64,000 nucleotides of DNA from Dysidea avara (Eukaryota; Porifera; Demospongiae; Dictyoceratida; Dysideidae), in the NCBI RefSeq assembly GCF_963678975.1, contig NC_089272.1:5018359-5082358 (forward strand), in the 5' to 3' direction. A program made the position numbers and the translations under genes. The notes under the pieces were generated by a model, which did no database searches, was not told the origin of the DNA, and worked only from the letters and a program-made list of their open reading frames with translations. This document shows, in pieces, positions 1 to 12,906 of the stretch (positions within the stretch are counted from its first letter, which is position 1; every line of letters starts with the position of its first letter).

Positions 1-28
1 GCTGTGATATTTCTTTTACTTATTACAG

Positions 29-1404
29 GTTGCGATGATTGTAATACTTTGCATTCTGATGAGTGTCCGGTACATGGTCCTCTATTACCATTGGATGAAT
101 CTCGGGGGTGGGATCAAGACTCTAAATCCTTCACCAGTCTACCAGTACCACTACAAGTTACAGTGAGGATGTCCTCTATTAAGAATGCTGGCATGGGAGT
201 GTTTGCCAAAGAGTTTATACGTAAAAGAACTAGGATTGGTCCCTATAAAGGAGAAGTGGTGAAGAAAGAAGACGTCACTTGTGACACTGACACAGACTAC
301 TTCTGGGAGGTAAGTATGTTACAATAGCATAATTATTATTATTAGATTCTCTAAGATCAAAAGGAATAGTTGTGAGTCGTACTTTCTTGACGGAAAGAAT
401 GACGAACATTCTAACTGGCTGAGATTCATCAATTGTGCTAGAAACGAGGCTGAACAAAACTTGTTATCATTCCAATACCATGGTGAAATCTACTATCGTA
501 CCATTAAACACATCACACCTAACAGTGAATTGTTAGTGTGGTATGGTGAGGAGTATGCTAAGGACATGGGATTATCGGTGGATTGCTCCCATGATGATGG
601 TAAGCTCTTTATAATGTACTGTAACTTGGAATTAAATTATTTCACTTAGCTCCTTGCTATAGTTGTGCTCATTGTAAATCAGAGTTTATGGATAAGAGAA
701 ACTTTGATATTCACTTGAAGCATAGTCCATCATGTCGTGATGCTAATCCGCAAGTGTTCAAGTGTGGAAAATGTGGAGAACTGTTCACTACACTGATCAG
801 CCTTCAGCATCATATCAGGAGACATGAACAAAATGATTCTTCATCTTTAATTGATACCGCTAAGGTGAAGCCAGCTCAAAAGTGTAGTAAAGAGGAATCA
901 CACCAATGTCAATATTGTAGTAAAGCATTTACTCAATCTGGTGATCTAAAAATACATTTAAGAACCCATACAGGAGAGAAGCCATTTCATTGCCAATATT
1001 GTAGTAAAGCATTTACAACAAGTGGTAATCTACAAACACATTTACGAATTCACAAAGGAGAGAAGCCATTCCAATGTCAATATTGCAGTAAAGCATTTGC
1101 AACAAATGGTAATCTGCAAAAACATTCAAGAACTCACACAGGAGAGAAGCCATTCCAATGTCAATATTGTAGTAAAGCATTTACAACAACTGGTCATCTA
1201 CGAACACATTTAAGAACTCATACAGGAGAGAAGCCATTCCAATGTCAATATTGTAGTAAAGCATTTACACAAAATAGTCATCTACGAAAACATTTAAGAA
1301 TTCACACAGGAGAGAAGCCATTCCAATGTCCATGTTGCAGTAAAGCATTTACACAATCTAATGGTCTACAAAGACATTTAAGAACTCAGCATAAAGACAA
1401 TTAA
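29..1404 (+). CDS. PRDM9-like: PRDM9-like SET-domain zinc-finger protein (3' part, 5' end outside window)
   Basis: Three exons read in phase: 29-309 (after an AG at 27-28, donor GTAAGT), 356-599 and 650-1404 (stop TAA). Exons 1-2 encode a PR/SET domain of the PRDM7/9/11 type: the pre-SET 'DECPVHGP' element, 'GMGVFA', 'IGPYKGE', 'DGKNDEHSNWLRFINCARN', 'EQNLLSFQYHGEIYYRT' and 'LLVWYGEEYAKDMG', matching PRDM9 segment by segment, including the NCAR motif and the WYG(D/E)EY motif that holds the catalytic tyrosine. Exon 3 has one atypical zinc knuckle (CAHC...H), one C2H2 finger, a linker and six near-identical C2H2 fingers with TGEKPF linkers. PRDM9 trimethylates H3K4/K36 at sites bound by its fingers; that role here is inferred. 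Whether KRAB or SSXRD exons exist cannot be seen because the gene runs off the left edge. PRDM11-type origin of the SET part is an alternative. Confidence 0.88.
904..1395 (+). repeat. 84-bp coding tandem repeat: six C2H2 fingers
   Basis: Six in-frame units of 84 bp, each one finger plus linker. The scaffold (C-Q-Y-C-SKAF ... H-R-H-TGEKPF) is almost invariant, while helix positions -1, 2, 3 and 6 change from finger to finger: Q/G/D/I, T/G/N/T, T/G/N/K, T/G/H/T, Q/S/H/K, Q/N/G/R. The last finger has CPCC in place of CQYC. Confidence 0.85.
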
Positions 1405-2089
1405 CCAATCACCCACATACAATATTGTAGTAAGTGAGAATACTGTAGGTCACTACTCATGTAATCATTGATAAATAATACCACAAACCTAGCAATGCAA
1501 CGTGATGCTGCCAGTCTATCAATATTGCACTTTGTATATGGTGCCCAAGCTTTGGTGAGTATTCCACTAAAGGTCTGGCATGTTTATGAAGTTCAGTTTT
1601 GCTTGGTTTACATAATAACTTTTGTGACGTTTGACACATTTAGCCGTACATAGACACTTATTTTAGATCACATGCAGTTTTGTAATAAGAAACATATTCT
1701 GCAGTACTTAGGATCCAAAAATTCCATTTAATTTCGATTCACCTGATAAATACTATAAACGTGTACATCATTGATTATGTACAGTGGAACCTCTCTATCA
1801 TGAAATTGACACTGAGGCCCAGAATTTGTGGCCACTTTTTGCTGTATATAGAGGTTTTCCTCTTTCAGAGGTAAAAATGTATAGACCAGACCTGTTGGGA
1901 CCAAAATTTTTGTCCCTTTATAGATATAGAGGCTTATTTCAGAGACTTTGTCTCCACTGTAGTGTATGTTTAGGTTTTGTTTACTTTTCAGTATCCTACT
2001 TTTCAGTATCCTGTACTTTGCCTAATACACTACTCTTTGTAGTGTTTCATTGGTGTGCTTTACGCATAGCTGCAAGAATTTAGAATTTA
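1405..2089. other. Gene-poor spacer with a solitary pogo/Tigger-type end
   Basis: No gene seen. At 1782 a TA is followed by CAGTGGAACCTCTCTATCA, the terminal motif shared with the larger elements at 25280 and 26556. About 180 bp of related sequence follows, with no matching right end, so it is a fragment. Confidence 0.5.
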
Positions 2090-2624
2090 TATACCGTATA
2101 TATATGTAGAAAATTTCGTAGTGTATAAATTTTCATGGTTTTCATGGTATGCGTGAAAATAATTATTAATCCGCATGAAACTCATGCAGCACCTTGAACA
2201 AGCCTGAGAGCAGTAGTCATGAACACAACTTCCTCATAGTTTGACATGACGACGTCATCAACTTGTAGACCACGTGATGGCTTGAAGTACATATCAGGCT
2301 GTGACTGGTTTCTGCCACTGATCCTAGCAAGCAAGATTCTTCTGTGGCGTGAAGTATGGTTTGTTTTACGTAGTTAACCATAACTAAAACTAAAAGTAAT
2401 TTTAGTAAGGAAAATATGTACAGTAGTACTGTATATATATTAGGGATCATGGAGTTTTGGGATTTTCTAGCCAAAACTATCACTCAAAAACCAGCTTCAC
2501 AATACCATCCTGGCACCTTGACAGTATATATTGGTTAGTTATAACCAAGCCCAAAAGTGCCTTCAGTATGATCCTAAAGGCTTCCAATAAATTGTTATGA
2601 ATTTAAAAATATATATATATATAT

Positions 2625-3545
2625 ATTTAATAGAATTTTCTGACTAACTGCCTGCCTGGCCGCCCGCCCACCCACCCACCCTCCCTGCCTTCAGGTAAGC
2701 ATAACTTGATAATGACTAGAGCTATGGGCTTGATTTTTTCACTATTCGACATCACTTCGTCTGTAGACGTGCCTTTTGGCATACTGCAGTATGTACCATG
2801 CACGCATCATGGATTTACCTTTGTCCTCATTTGCGTTTCATTTCTTTTTGCTGACAGCCCAAGGTGTCAATTTGCGGTAGTGCAATGCCACATGGCTTCC
2901 CTACAGTGCGGTTATAAAAACGGGAATCGTCCGTATTTTCCATGGTGACTGGATTGATTGCAGAGACGATTCTAACATTATTCTTCGTTTGCAATGCTGT
3001 GTAACTGACTGAACATAGCCGAAAGCGAAGTATAATAGCTGCTGCACTTTTGAGAAAGTAATTGATAATTGGGGCACGCAAAACATCATATTTCCGTAGT
3101 GACTGGATTGATTGCAGAGGCACTTTCTTGTACTGTTTTTCACTTGTAGCGCTGTGTAACGGGCTGAACATAGCTGAAAGCGAAGCATAATGGCTACTGC
3201 ACTTTAGAAACAGTAAATGATAGCTGTGGCACGCGTTCAGACGAAAACATTAATTCTGGCACCATCCTTTCTTTTGATTCACTATGCGTGGGTTCACCAG
3301 TCATAATATTACAAAAAAAAAGTGTAAGGAAAAAATTAATTATGAATTTTAAGTTTAATTAGGGATCATACAAAAAAAGTAGGGAGGTTGCCTACACCTG
3401 CAGATATACTAGTGGACATTTAATCCCTAATTCATTCTTAAGTGAGGTCTTGTGTATAGACTGAATTAGGGATTAAATGTTCACTAGTATATCTGCAGGT
3501 GTTGTTTCGCTACTTTTTTTCTATGATCCCTAATCGAACTTAAAA
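2625..3545 (-). mobile_element. Foldback-headed repeat family, copy A
   Basis: A body of about 700 bp with a TTTTCTGACTAACTGCC(TG) tail (2635-2660) and a foldback head at 3357-3537, whose arms read ATTAGGGATCAT... and its complement, and both carry CTGCAGATATACTAGTG. The body matches copies B (31878-33165) and C (37966-38985): the GGTTCACCAGTCATAAT motif, 'CGAAGCATAATGG', and the CAGTCAGT...CTAGAAAAT tail. No protein is encoded; non-autonomous. Confidence 0.6.
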
Positions 3546-3559
3546 TTCCTAGTTTTTGT

Positions 3560-4130
3560 TACACTTGTTAGTTAACTAAAATAAATCAAGAAGGATTACT
3601 ATAACTAAAACTTAAATTATTCAAGAAACTAGCCGTAACTATATCTAAAACTCTTTACTAAAACAACACCATGTTGCTCAGACCACTGCACGTATAAGCT
3701 CACATGCTCACATGCATTCTACAGGTGGAATGAAGCACACTGTACTGCTATATCATCCAAAAATCAAAATATATATGCTATAGTTTGTGACCTGATGGTG
3801 GTTTAGTTAACTATACCTAAAACTAACACAACTTTTAGTAAGGCAAATATGTATTAGTTAACTAAAACTAAAAGCAAATTTATATTATAACTGTAAATCA
3901 ATAACTAAAATACAACAGAATAATTTGCCAAAACTAAAAAGAACTGGAAAAGATTACTAAAACTATAACTAAAAGATTTTTACATTTTTTATAACTAAAA
4001 CTGTAACTAAAATAAATAACACAGACAATATAACCCAATAACTAAAAGAAATTAAGAAAACTTACTATAACTAAAACTAAAATTATTGACGAAAGTGTCT
4101 ATGACTACTAAACAACACTATTTTGTTTCC
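3560..4130. repeat. Degenerate TAACTAAAACTAAAA-rich tract
   Basis: The words AACTAAAA, AGTTAACTA and CTAAAACT recur many times in imperfect order. A related piece lies at 2366-2420. No coding signal. Confidence 0.5.
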
Positions 4131-4547
4131 TTACTATCGCATCCAAGACCGGGTGACCCGGCCCAGCACATGTTACTCAAAGAATTGGATCAGTACATTA
4201 GTGTAGACCTGCCCTCCTCCTTGTCCATGATTAGCTAAAATGTTTACAGCATGCCCAGTCCAACAATTACAGCGCTAACATCATGGTGAGGTAAGCTATA
4301 ATTCTGAATCCAAAAAACTAATCACAAAAGTTTTTACCCATTGAATTTAATACACTTGCAAATTTGTTTGTTTACACACCACAAAAATTTAATACGTTTA
4401 CATATATAATTAGTACAATAAATATTACCAAGGGTTACATTCTTGCTATATTACATAGAACATCAATACACATAAACACTAATGCTTCATTGGATTTCAA
4501 TTCTCTTTTAACATAGTTAATAGGGAGTGGAATAAGAGCAAGGTTAT

Positions 4548-5027
4548 CAGTGTTGAGGGTACACGTTATGTAATAATTATTACTTTTGTGGTAGCTAACT
4601 AAGTAATATTATAATGAAATATGCTATAAGAATTGATAGTATAACTTAAGTTACTTTACTTACAGATGTAACGCAATACCTAAGTAATGAAGTTACTGTA
4701 ACGAGTATAATATTATGTAATATTATTACTACAAGTAACGATCTCATTAGTAATCCACTGAGTAACGCCGAGCCACAACAAAGCAACGAAGCCTACAGAT
4801 GAAGATTATTCACCAGCTTCTTACTTATAACCAAGATTTACACATTGTCCAGTAACACAATTATGATAAGGTAGTAGTTGCACACGTGACAATTTAAGCC
4901 TGTGGACACAATATCTATTATTATTATAGTTACTTTATTTTATGGGTAATATGTAACTGTAACTAAACAGTTCAGTTGCAAGTAACTTGTAATGAGTTAC
5001 TTTTGAAAAGTAATTGCCTCAACACTG
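4548..5027. mobile_element. hAT-type MITE with perfect 8-bp target duplication
   Basis: A 480-bp element starting CAGTGTTGAGG and ending CCTCAACACTG. It is flanked on both sides by AAGGTTAT (4540-4547 and 5028-5035). The interior is rich in GTTACTT/AAGTAAC words, as in the relative at 23614-24139. No transposase frame. Confidence 0.85.
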
Positions 5028-5039
5028 AAGGTTATGTAG

Positions 5040-8000
5040 GCTTAAGCTGCCGTCATTCTGAGCATCTTTCACTTCTTAAGATTATTTAAAGTCCACCAAT
5101 CAGCCATGGTTGTTCTTCCTTGGCAAAGAGACACATATACAATGGTACACCACACAGTGCATACATACACAATAAAATTACAACAGCAAAATCCTGCATT
5201 TAATATGCATGCATGACACCACAACAAACAAAGCCAGATGTCCATGAAGAGAATGTAACAGTCACCAGACTGAGTAAATAATATAGAGGGTAAACTGTTC
5301 CACCACATGGTTGTTTTACAGCAGAAAAGAATATTGGCCAAAACTACTTTGTCTTGTGGCAAAAAAACAACAAAAAAAAAATGACAAAGTGATACTCCAA
5401 TAAAGAAGTCAAACAAATACTCTAATAAAACACTCAACCACTGCCAGTGAATCATTCTAAGACGATTAGATGTAGCATCCTTCATCAATCAATGAGTACA
5501 TATAGTTTACATGATTTTTCCACCTGTACATGAATACTTTACAGCTTCATCCGGTGAGTGCCCAGGGACTTAACAGCATGCAGTTTGTGATTATTGTGCT
5601 CTGTGTAACATGTACACCTGCCTGTGACCCTCTGATTTTTAGGTGCATATATCAGCAAAAATCCATTGCAGCCATTGTATAACTATTACTTGTACTCCTT
5701 GATACTTCCTTTCTAGCCCACATAGTATTCTTCACTAACCCTGGTTTAGTATTAATCACTAACTCCATTTTAGTGGTTGCATGTAACCAAGGACTTGTTT
5801 GTGCATTATAATGATTGTTCTCACTAATACAATATTCTAATACAGCAACCAGCTAACGGAATAGAAAACTGAAACATCAACATACATGTAGATTGACAAT
5901 ATAGTGACATAAATGGACATTTCTCAAGGGAGTTGTGTAATAGGTGATTTTTGAGTACTAGCGCTCAAAAGCATAATGCTCAATATTTGGAGCATAGTAG
6001 CCTTATAGCTGCTACCCAACCACGTTCCACAGGTGATATTGTGGGCACTACTTTGGGAAAGAATAATTTCAGAATAGCTAACAGGATGACTCTCAGAAAT
6101 AATAAATTCATAAATATTATTATTCCTGCAATATATGATACAATACTCTTGTAGAGAGCAGTCAAACACCACTGCCATAAAACTGGAATCAAAGGTCGAT
6201 ATACTCTAATAGACCATTCACCTACCCCATTAAAGCAGCCATCTAAATGGAATATGTGACTGCTTTATTAGTCTTTTGATGTAAAATTTAAGCTTACAAG
6301 CAATTCCCTCTTCAGTTGTAGAGGAAATAGGCTGTATTTCAGAAATAACTCTAAGGAACACTAGGTGAAAGAAAAAAACGAATTGCTAAAAAGAATAATA
6401 AGACCCTAAAAGGAATGTTCCACTGGTCCCTATCTACATTTCAGTGTATTGTGCTCACATTTTTAGTGCCACATTATACTGTTGTCATTATTCCCACAAT
6501 GTCAACGTCCTTGATCTATACAGACCAAAAATTATTAGCCAATTTTATCTTTCATTCACAGTACTAGATAACATGCATACAGTAAATATAATTGCTTAGC
6601 ATAGCCACATGCAACTATACATACATATGGAGTAAATTGTTTATTATATTTGACATCTGTTCATGACATCTTATTATTTGTTTCTACATGTGAAATAGTT
6701 GTACAGTAATTAACATTAGCATAATTTTAAGATTTCATTATGACTGCACAATAACACATCTGCTACGTAGGTTAGGCAGGCTTGTTGCTATGAACATACT
6801 TGTTGCTATGAACATACTGCTACTTATTTGCTATAGAATTATTTAATCACACATTTTTTCTTAAAATTCATAAACAGATTTTGCATTCAATGTGATCATC
6901 TAATGCAAAGTACACAACTATTATTATATGTACACAACTATTATTATTATTGCACCTGTTTACACATTTCTGTCATATCCTGTGGTTGACCATTTTGAGG
7001 CATGCTATTGCACAAACTTTAACTGACAGTACATATATATGATGTTCAGTGTTCCACTGTCAGTGATTATCAATGGCATAGGCAAAGTTGGTAAAAGAAG
7101 ATGACATGAAATTAATTATAAGTTTATAAGTTAGAATTGCCCAGTAGTATAAACATGTACAGTAACTAGGTCCACTAGAAATGTAAATCTTACTTGACAA
7201 CTGTTAGAAGAGGTGTGTATAAAATATATATGCATTGCTTCTGTAGATTATTTAGCACTGAAACACTTATTTTTTTATTGGAAAGCTGAAGTAGTGTACT
7301 GCATGTCTGACCATTTTTTAAATCAAAAGAACACAATACCTGCAAATAATATTTTCCTTGCACATGCAGTATGCAATAGCTGTTTATGATCAACATTGTT
7401 AATTAATGCAGACATCTACAGAATAAGTTTGTAAATACAATTTGCTGCACAAGGACATCACATGATGGACTAAAACAAATAGGCACATGACTTACAAGAG
7501 GTTATCTGTTTTGATGTGGGCATGGTGCATCATGGGAAAATCATGCATGCAGCACAAACAAGTACAAACTAGCTCCCAAAATGTTTACTTAACCTGTGAC
7601 ATGCACTTACCACATAAAGGGCTAAATCATTTTTAAGATCTCATGAGAGTTACAGTAAACAAATATATTTCTTTGAATATACTTAAGTTTGTTTAACCTG
7701 TTACCTTCATGGACATGTGTAAATTCCATATAATGGGTGTAGCATCTTTAGCATTCCATGGGAGAGTCACTGTAAACAAATGGATTCTGAGAATCGCACA
7801 TTTTAACTTGTTCCCTTTACACATACATTCCATGAAATGGGTGTGTATAGGTAGTAGTTTTATAGTTGGACGAAAGCATTAATTATAATACACACAACAA
7901 GACTTCATAGAGCAACAACACACCTGCATATGAAATTAAATGACAAATAATTTAATAAGAACACAGTGGATCAATTGTTGCAGATGCAGTTGATATTGTT

Positions 8001-9184
8001 CTGTATGATATAGTCAGTACAAAGCATACTGCATGAGCTTGTTAAAACTGGTGGAACTATATGGGTCATGTCGCTTGCTAAAGTTTCTTAGAGACTAGAG
8101 CCACTTTTTTTACAACTAATGCATGCATAAACAGCCTGTACATCCTAAACTATAATATCTATATACTAGTATACTTTGCTAATTGTAATACATATTATAT
8201 AGCTGTACACTGCAAAAAAATAAAGGTATACAACTTCAAATGCAGTAACTCCCTAGATATTTACCGGTTACTGCAACATTTAGCAGGTTAAATCTACTTA
8301 GTAGATATATATTTTATATTTAATTTTTACTATTTTAAACTACCTTGGCATTGTTTATTTAATAAATATATTATACTTGGTTTTAGTTATTTCTACCTAT
8401 AAAATATGGGTTACCTGAGTTTCAATTTATTTCTACCTTTTACTGTGTACCTAACAATTTATGTCTGTAAACAGTGTCTATACTTATTCTATGAATGCTA
8501 TCCCACTGAGGACCTATATAAAGCCAGGAAGTCTTAAATTCACATGACATATTTTTACAGTAGGTGTTTCCAATATAACATATTTTTGATGTATTTGCTC
8601 TTGTACAAAATGTATGAGCAATTCACATTGCAGCTACATAGTAATTAGATTGGTGGTCCATTCATGTCCCTCTGACAATAGGGTCTTGATCAGTGCACGT
8701 ATGCTAAACTTTCTTTAAACTTACACAGCATATGTCATTGTTGTACATCATGGTAGAGAGCATTGCTTGTACACACCTATAGCAACAAGCCAGGATGTTG
8801 ACATGACCTTTAATCACAGCTAGCAATTCAAAGAATTCAATGTGGTTGTCTTTACAGGTCTATTTTATTTCTGATGTAATGTACTGATAGCTAGTCAATA
8901 TATCAAGTTGCAATAACAATACTCTCCTGGGTGGTGACTGACCACCAATAACTACATTCACATGCAAGCACACACATGCCCACCATAGCGATGTACAGAA
9001 TTATCTATACATCAGCATAATGAAATCCAAACTATTTCCATAAGATCTCACATACTGTATCGGATGAGTCTCCAAATTTCATGCAGATCTATCAGACGGC
9101 TCATGAGACAGCACCCAGGTTTTATCACCTACTAGGAAACATTACGTACTTGATTTGGCAGAAACATTATTGACAGTGTTATAA
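5040..9184. other. Gene-poor AT-rich spacer
   Basis: I see no supported gene. The longest open frame (5069-5488, - strand, 139 codons) has no recognisable domain and is near the length expected by chance at this base composition. At 6780-6815 the phrase TTGTTGCTATGAACATAC is directly repeated. The segment 7690-7860 holds a weak repeat with CATTCCATG and AATGGGTGT words that recurs near 12300. Confidence 0.5.
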
Positions 9185-9660
9185 GTCATGCTTGGGCCAG
9201 CTGTATCCCTGTCAATTTCTATTTGGAATTCCCTTTATACATCCTGGATTCGTCCAGTATTGGAATATGGCTCTATTCTCTATTCTGGAGTAGCATTGAC
9301 TCATCTGAATCGTTTGGATCAGTTCCAAGCTCGTGTTGAGAACATGTGTGAATTCACATTTCCGTCTTTGACTAATCATCAGAGTGCTTCAATTTTAAGT
9401 CTTACTTGTTGCCTCCTGGCTGGAGAGGGTCACGCTAATCTGTAATTCTTTTGCCTTAGTTTAAATCTCCACTCAGATCATCACAAAGGTTACATGGCTT
9501 TGATCTAGTTAGTCACCTACATTTTCAGAGCCCATGCAATTTTCGCACATTGGATCATTTTCATCATAGCTGTCAAGCAGTAGTTATTGACCTACGATCC
9601 ATCAAGTATTTTATTACAGGGCAACAGAAATGGATGGAGGACTGTTTTGCAAGACATGCA
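9185..9660 (+). mobile_element. LINE remnant (Jockey/CR1-like reverse transcriptase, C-terminal part)
   Basis: The frame at 9188-9445 encodes 'LYTSWIRPVLEYGSILYSG' followed by 'HLNRLDQFQARV'. This is the usual 'LYKSLVRPxLEYxxxxW ... KLExVQRRA' pattern just after the reverse transcriptase core of CR1/L2/Jockey-type LINEs. Downstream the match continues only in broken form to about 9660. It is 5'-truncated and decayed. Confidence 0.6.
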
Positions 9661-10954
9661 AAGATATAATAATTGTGATTCTGTAATAACTGTGTATGTA
9701 TTGTATTATTTAAACAGCAAGATTTACAAGGCGTAAAAAAAAATCCAGAAACACTTCTTTAATGACAGTTAGTGATATGCTCCTGTTTCTAAGTACATGT
9801 TCAAGCACATAAGCTACTATAAAACCACATTAAATGTGTACCTTAATGGTGCTGCATACAACTACATATATATACACATGTACGGATTTGATCATGCTTA
9901 CACACAATAGCATCATTATGCACATGTATTATCTGTGTATATTTTTTATACAGAATAGTTAACTGATAAAGCATAGCTGTACATGTAGTATTCATGTCAT
10001 TGTATCACCTGCAAATTTGACAGACATTCATCCACGGAGATATAACCATCAAGATATATCCTTTAGATTATTTTAAAAGGCTGCAAACATGCATGTATAC
10101 ACACAAGAATTCCATGTAATATTATTTTATCTGTGTGTCCTGCAATTCTAAGGAAGATAAACCTCACTGCTATGAACACCATATGTTTACTGTACTTCTC
10201 TGAAAAAGTGATATAAAGCTTTACATAATTCTACCTCACTTTACAAGCGTACTGTATCTGGGAATTGGAGAATACCCACCATAAAGTTGATCAGTGAATG
10301 AGATTATCAATAATTTCATACACTAATTTTTATATACGTGCAAACTATCAGTATTGACATGATGTATTGCATGTCTCAAGAGTGCATGGTTCAGTCTCAG
10401 AGGTATTCTAGCTATCATACTTTTGCCATGCATGCAATTACCCAACGAACTTATTTGTTTATATGCCCAGACAATATTTGGTCCATTGCTATAGAATAAA
10501 GATATAAAATTTCTGGAGTTATTGATGGACTGGGGCTGTATAGTAATGGATGCATTGCAGAATTTGTTTGGGATTTATGTCATAGTATTAAGTTATTTGA
10601 CATCAATAAAATGTATTTAAGTGCAAGTGCTCAATGCAACATTAACAGACAAGGAAAATTATTCAATTTCACATTCTCACTTCAGAACAGATCACTTGGA
10701 GTCATCAATTAATGCTATAGGTACACAGAGTAGATAAACTATAGTAACTTAAAGCACCAAAGTTTAGCGTCTGGAATGGTTTTGGCTTGTTACCTTTTCA
10801 GGGTAAACATCCTGTATTAGTGATAGTGTGGTTTAGGGTTCATCACTCTTTTCTCAGAATTGCATATGATAAGTCATACCAAAAACATTCATGGAATACA
10901 TAACCACACTGTAAAAATAATTTTCATTCTCAGTTAGTGATGAATCTCCATAGC

Positions 10955-11003
10955 ACCAAGAGTTCATAATATATATATATATTTATATATATTATGAACT
11001 CTT
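10955..11003. repeat. AT-rich perfect hairpin
   Basis: AAGAGTTCATAATATATATA is followed by its reverse complement, ending TATTATGAACTCTT, with a short AT loop. It could extrude as a cruciform, or be a tiny palindromic element. No gene is near. Confidence 0.6.
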
Positions 11004-11172
11004 GATAGCACTAAGTTTCAGTTGCATCATGGTTGCATCATGATACTGGACAGCAGTACATATATATACGGGTATTTAATTCCTGTGCTATGTAAGCTTT
11101 ACTGTGGTGTGCATCACACTAAACGTGCATTGTGTGTGTGTGAATTGTGAGTATAAAAAGTGTGATGATCAC

Positions 11173-11640
11173 GCATAGCCATTAGTCAAGTGGTTAAAGT
11201 ATTAGCCTGGTAATTAAAAGGTTCCGGGTTTAACGCCCGGTAATACAAAGTTGGTGTTATTGTTGCTGTTGTGCATGTCCACAATGAGCAAGAAACTTCA
11301 CTTACATTGTTTCAGTCTACCCAGCTATGTAATGGAGACCTGGTGTTACCTGGGGAAGCAGCCCACCCAGTTGTAACATCAATGGGTACCTGGTGTTTAC
11401 TGGGGAAACAAATGCCCAACTGTCCTTATTTCAATTAGCGATGTTGGGGTCATTGTGGAACTTTGGGTTTCATGACCACACTCCATAAGACTGGACAATC
11501 CTTACCAGTCCTGCCCCAGGAAGATTTTGCTGCACAAGACTCAAGTACTTGAGTGGTGCAGTGCCTGGTTCGCTGGATGGCATTAGTCATGTTTCGCATA
11601 GCTGCTTGCTGCAGATATATAATCCTTACTTATTATGGTA
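11173..11640 (+). mobile_element. tRNA-derived SINE
   Basis: The head resembles a tRNA gene. An A box (TAGTCAAGTGG, 11183-11193) is followed by a T-arm-like stem CCGGG-TTTAACG-CCCGG, with a B box (GGTTTAACGCC, 11227-11237). The body carries GCAAGAAACTTCACTTACATTG and twice ATGG(G/A)(T/G)ACCTGGTGTT, a central-domain type known from invertebrate SINEs. Acceptor stem pairing is poor, so it is not a working tRNA gene. The right boundary is approximate. Confidence 0.65.
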
Positions 11641-12906
11641 ATAGTGTACACCTAAATGCATCCATACTCATGCTGCAGCCAAACTTGTAAATGATATTAT
11701 AGAATACCTTATAATATAGGCATATGTCTATGTTGGAAATCTCTGAAAACAGTCATAGTTTCACTGCAGTGCACAGCAGTATTAAGTGCAGCCGGATACG
11801 TACATACACAAACATGCAATGCGTGGTCTGAAGCCATTATGCACAATAAAACTAGCAACTAGTGCAGCTTAAAATTATACAAAGTTATCACTTATTTAAA
11901 CCTTTTCAAGATGTATATAATCAAGCTTTGCCATAATTATCTATTTTGCAGCCATATAAATAAATTAATTTCAAGAAGATGTGCTTCATGTTTTATAGCT
12001 TTGCTAAGCAAATGAAAATCTACAAAATAACTGTATATACACTGCATAATTTTATTACCTTTATTAATATATGGCATATAATTATAGTTGCATTCTGGTC
12101 TCATCATACTTTCTCAGAAATATATAACAACCACTTGCATCCATAAGAGTGTTGTTTAATATATAGTTCCAGGTAAAGCACCTGTGTGTTACTGCTTCTC
12201 AGAAGTCAATAACAGAGGTGAAATAGTTGGGTTACTTTAAGGTTAACATTTGTCTTTCTCAGAATTATAGGATAAAAACACCTGTACCCATTCATAACAA
12301 TGCTAGCTAAAAGTTCTATTTCTCAGAATTTACCAATAAACATATGTATTGAATGGGTGTTTGCTCATTTTTGGCTTTCTCAGAATTAAACAAAAACACC
12401 CAACAACCACAAGTAGACCTATTTGTGGAATTACCAGAATTGCTATGGAAACAAAACATAGAATAACACACAATGGTTCTAGCTGCATGTAAAGATTCCA
12501 CAGTTACCGTGACCTGTAATATGTACCTGGCTAGGTGAATGGCTATTATGATAGTGAATTGATATTGTGGGATAGCTTTCACTAAACAAGAAAAAATAAC
12601 TTGAAATTAACCCAATGTATTGTATCTGCCTCTCTATCCCTGTGCAGTAGTCTATCAATGTGCAACATTTCACAATTCTCTGCAGTAATCAACATTTATC
12701 TTTTACTTAGCCACGCAGACAGGAAATAGTTGCAGGAGTTTGGGTAACCTATCAAAGCATGTATCACAAATATAGTGGGTAAGTATGTAAACCACAATTA
12801 GTTTATAGTGGTTAGCAATAAATCATTTTAATGTGTTGACTCTGATTGAACAGCATTATTAATACTATTGTGGACAACTGAAGAGCAGCATCAGTTATCA
12901 GAGCGA

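Larger units (their letters stand above)
2090..4420 (+). repeat. Dispersed repeat copy split by about 1.8 kb of inserted sequence
   Basis: The pieces 2090-2370 and 4140-4420 correspond in inverted order to the continuous stretch 34000-34530. Shared landmarks are the GGCGTGAARYATGGTTTGTTT edge (2345-2370 against the complement of 34262-34283) and CAGTCCAACAATTACAGCGCTA (about 4256-4277) against 34148-34170. Everything between about 2370 and 4140 interrupts the copy and includes the foldback element at 2625-3545. Confidence 0.5.
9661..12906. other. Gene-poor spacer upstream of the GTPase array
   Basis: No gene supported. It contains the hairpin at 10955-11003, the SINE at 11173-11640, and at 12230-12400 an imperfect tandem of about 70 bp with TTCTCAGAATT repeated. 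Confidence 0.5.

Noticed and set aside
5069-5488. 139-codon open frame on the - strand
   Set aside because: At roughly 36% GC, a window of this size is expected to contain a chance frame of about 130 codons. The translation is Cys/Trp/Phe-rich with no domain and no splice context.
11173-11247. Functional tRNA gene
   Set aside because: A and B boxes and a T-arm are present, but the acceptor stem does not pair and SINE body sequence follows.
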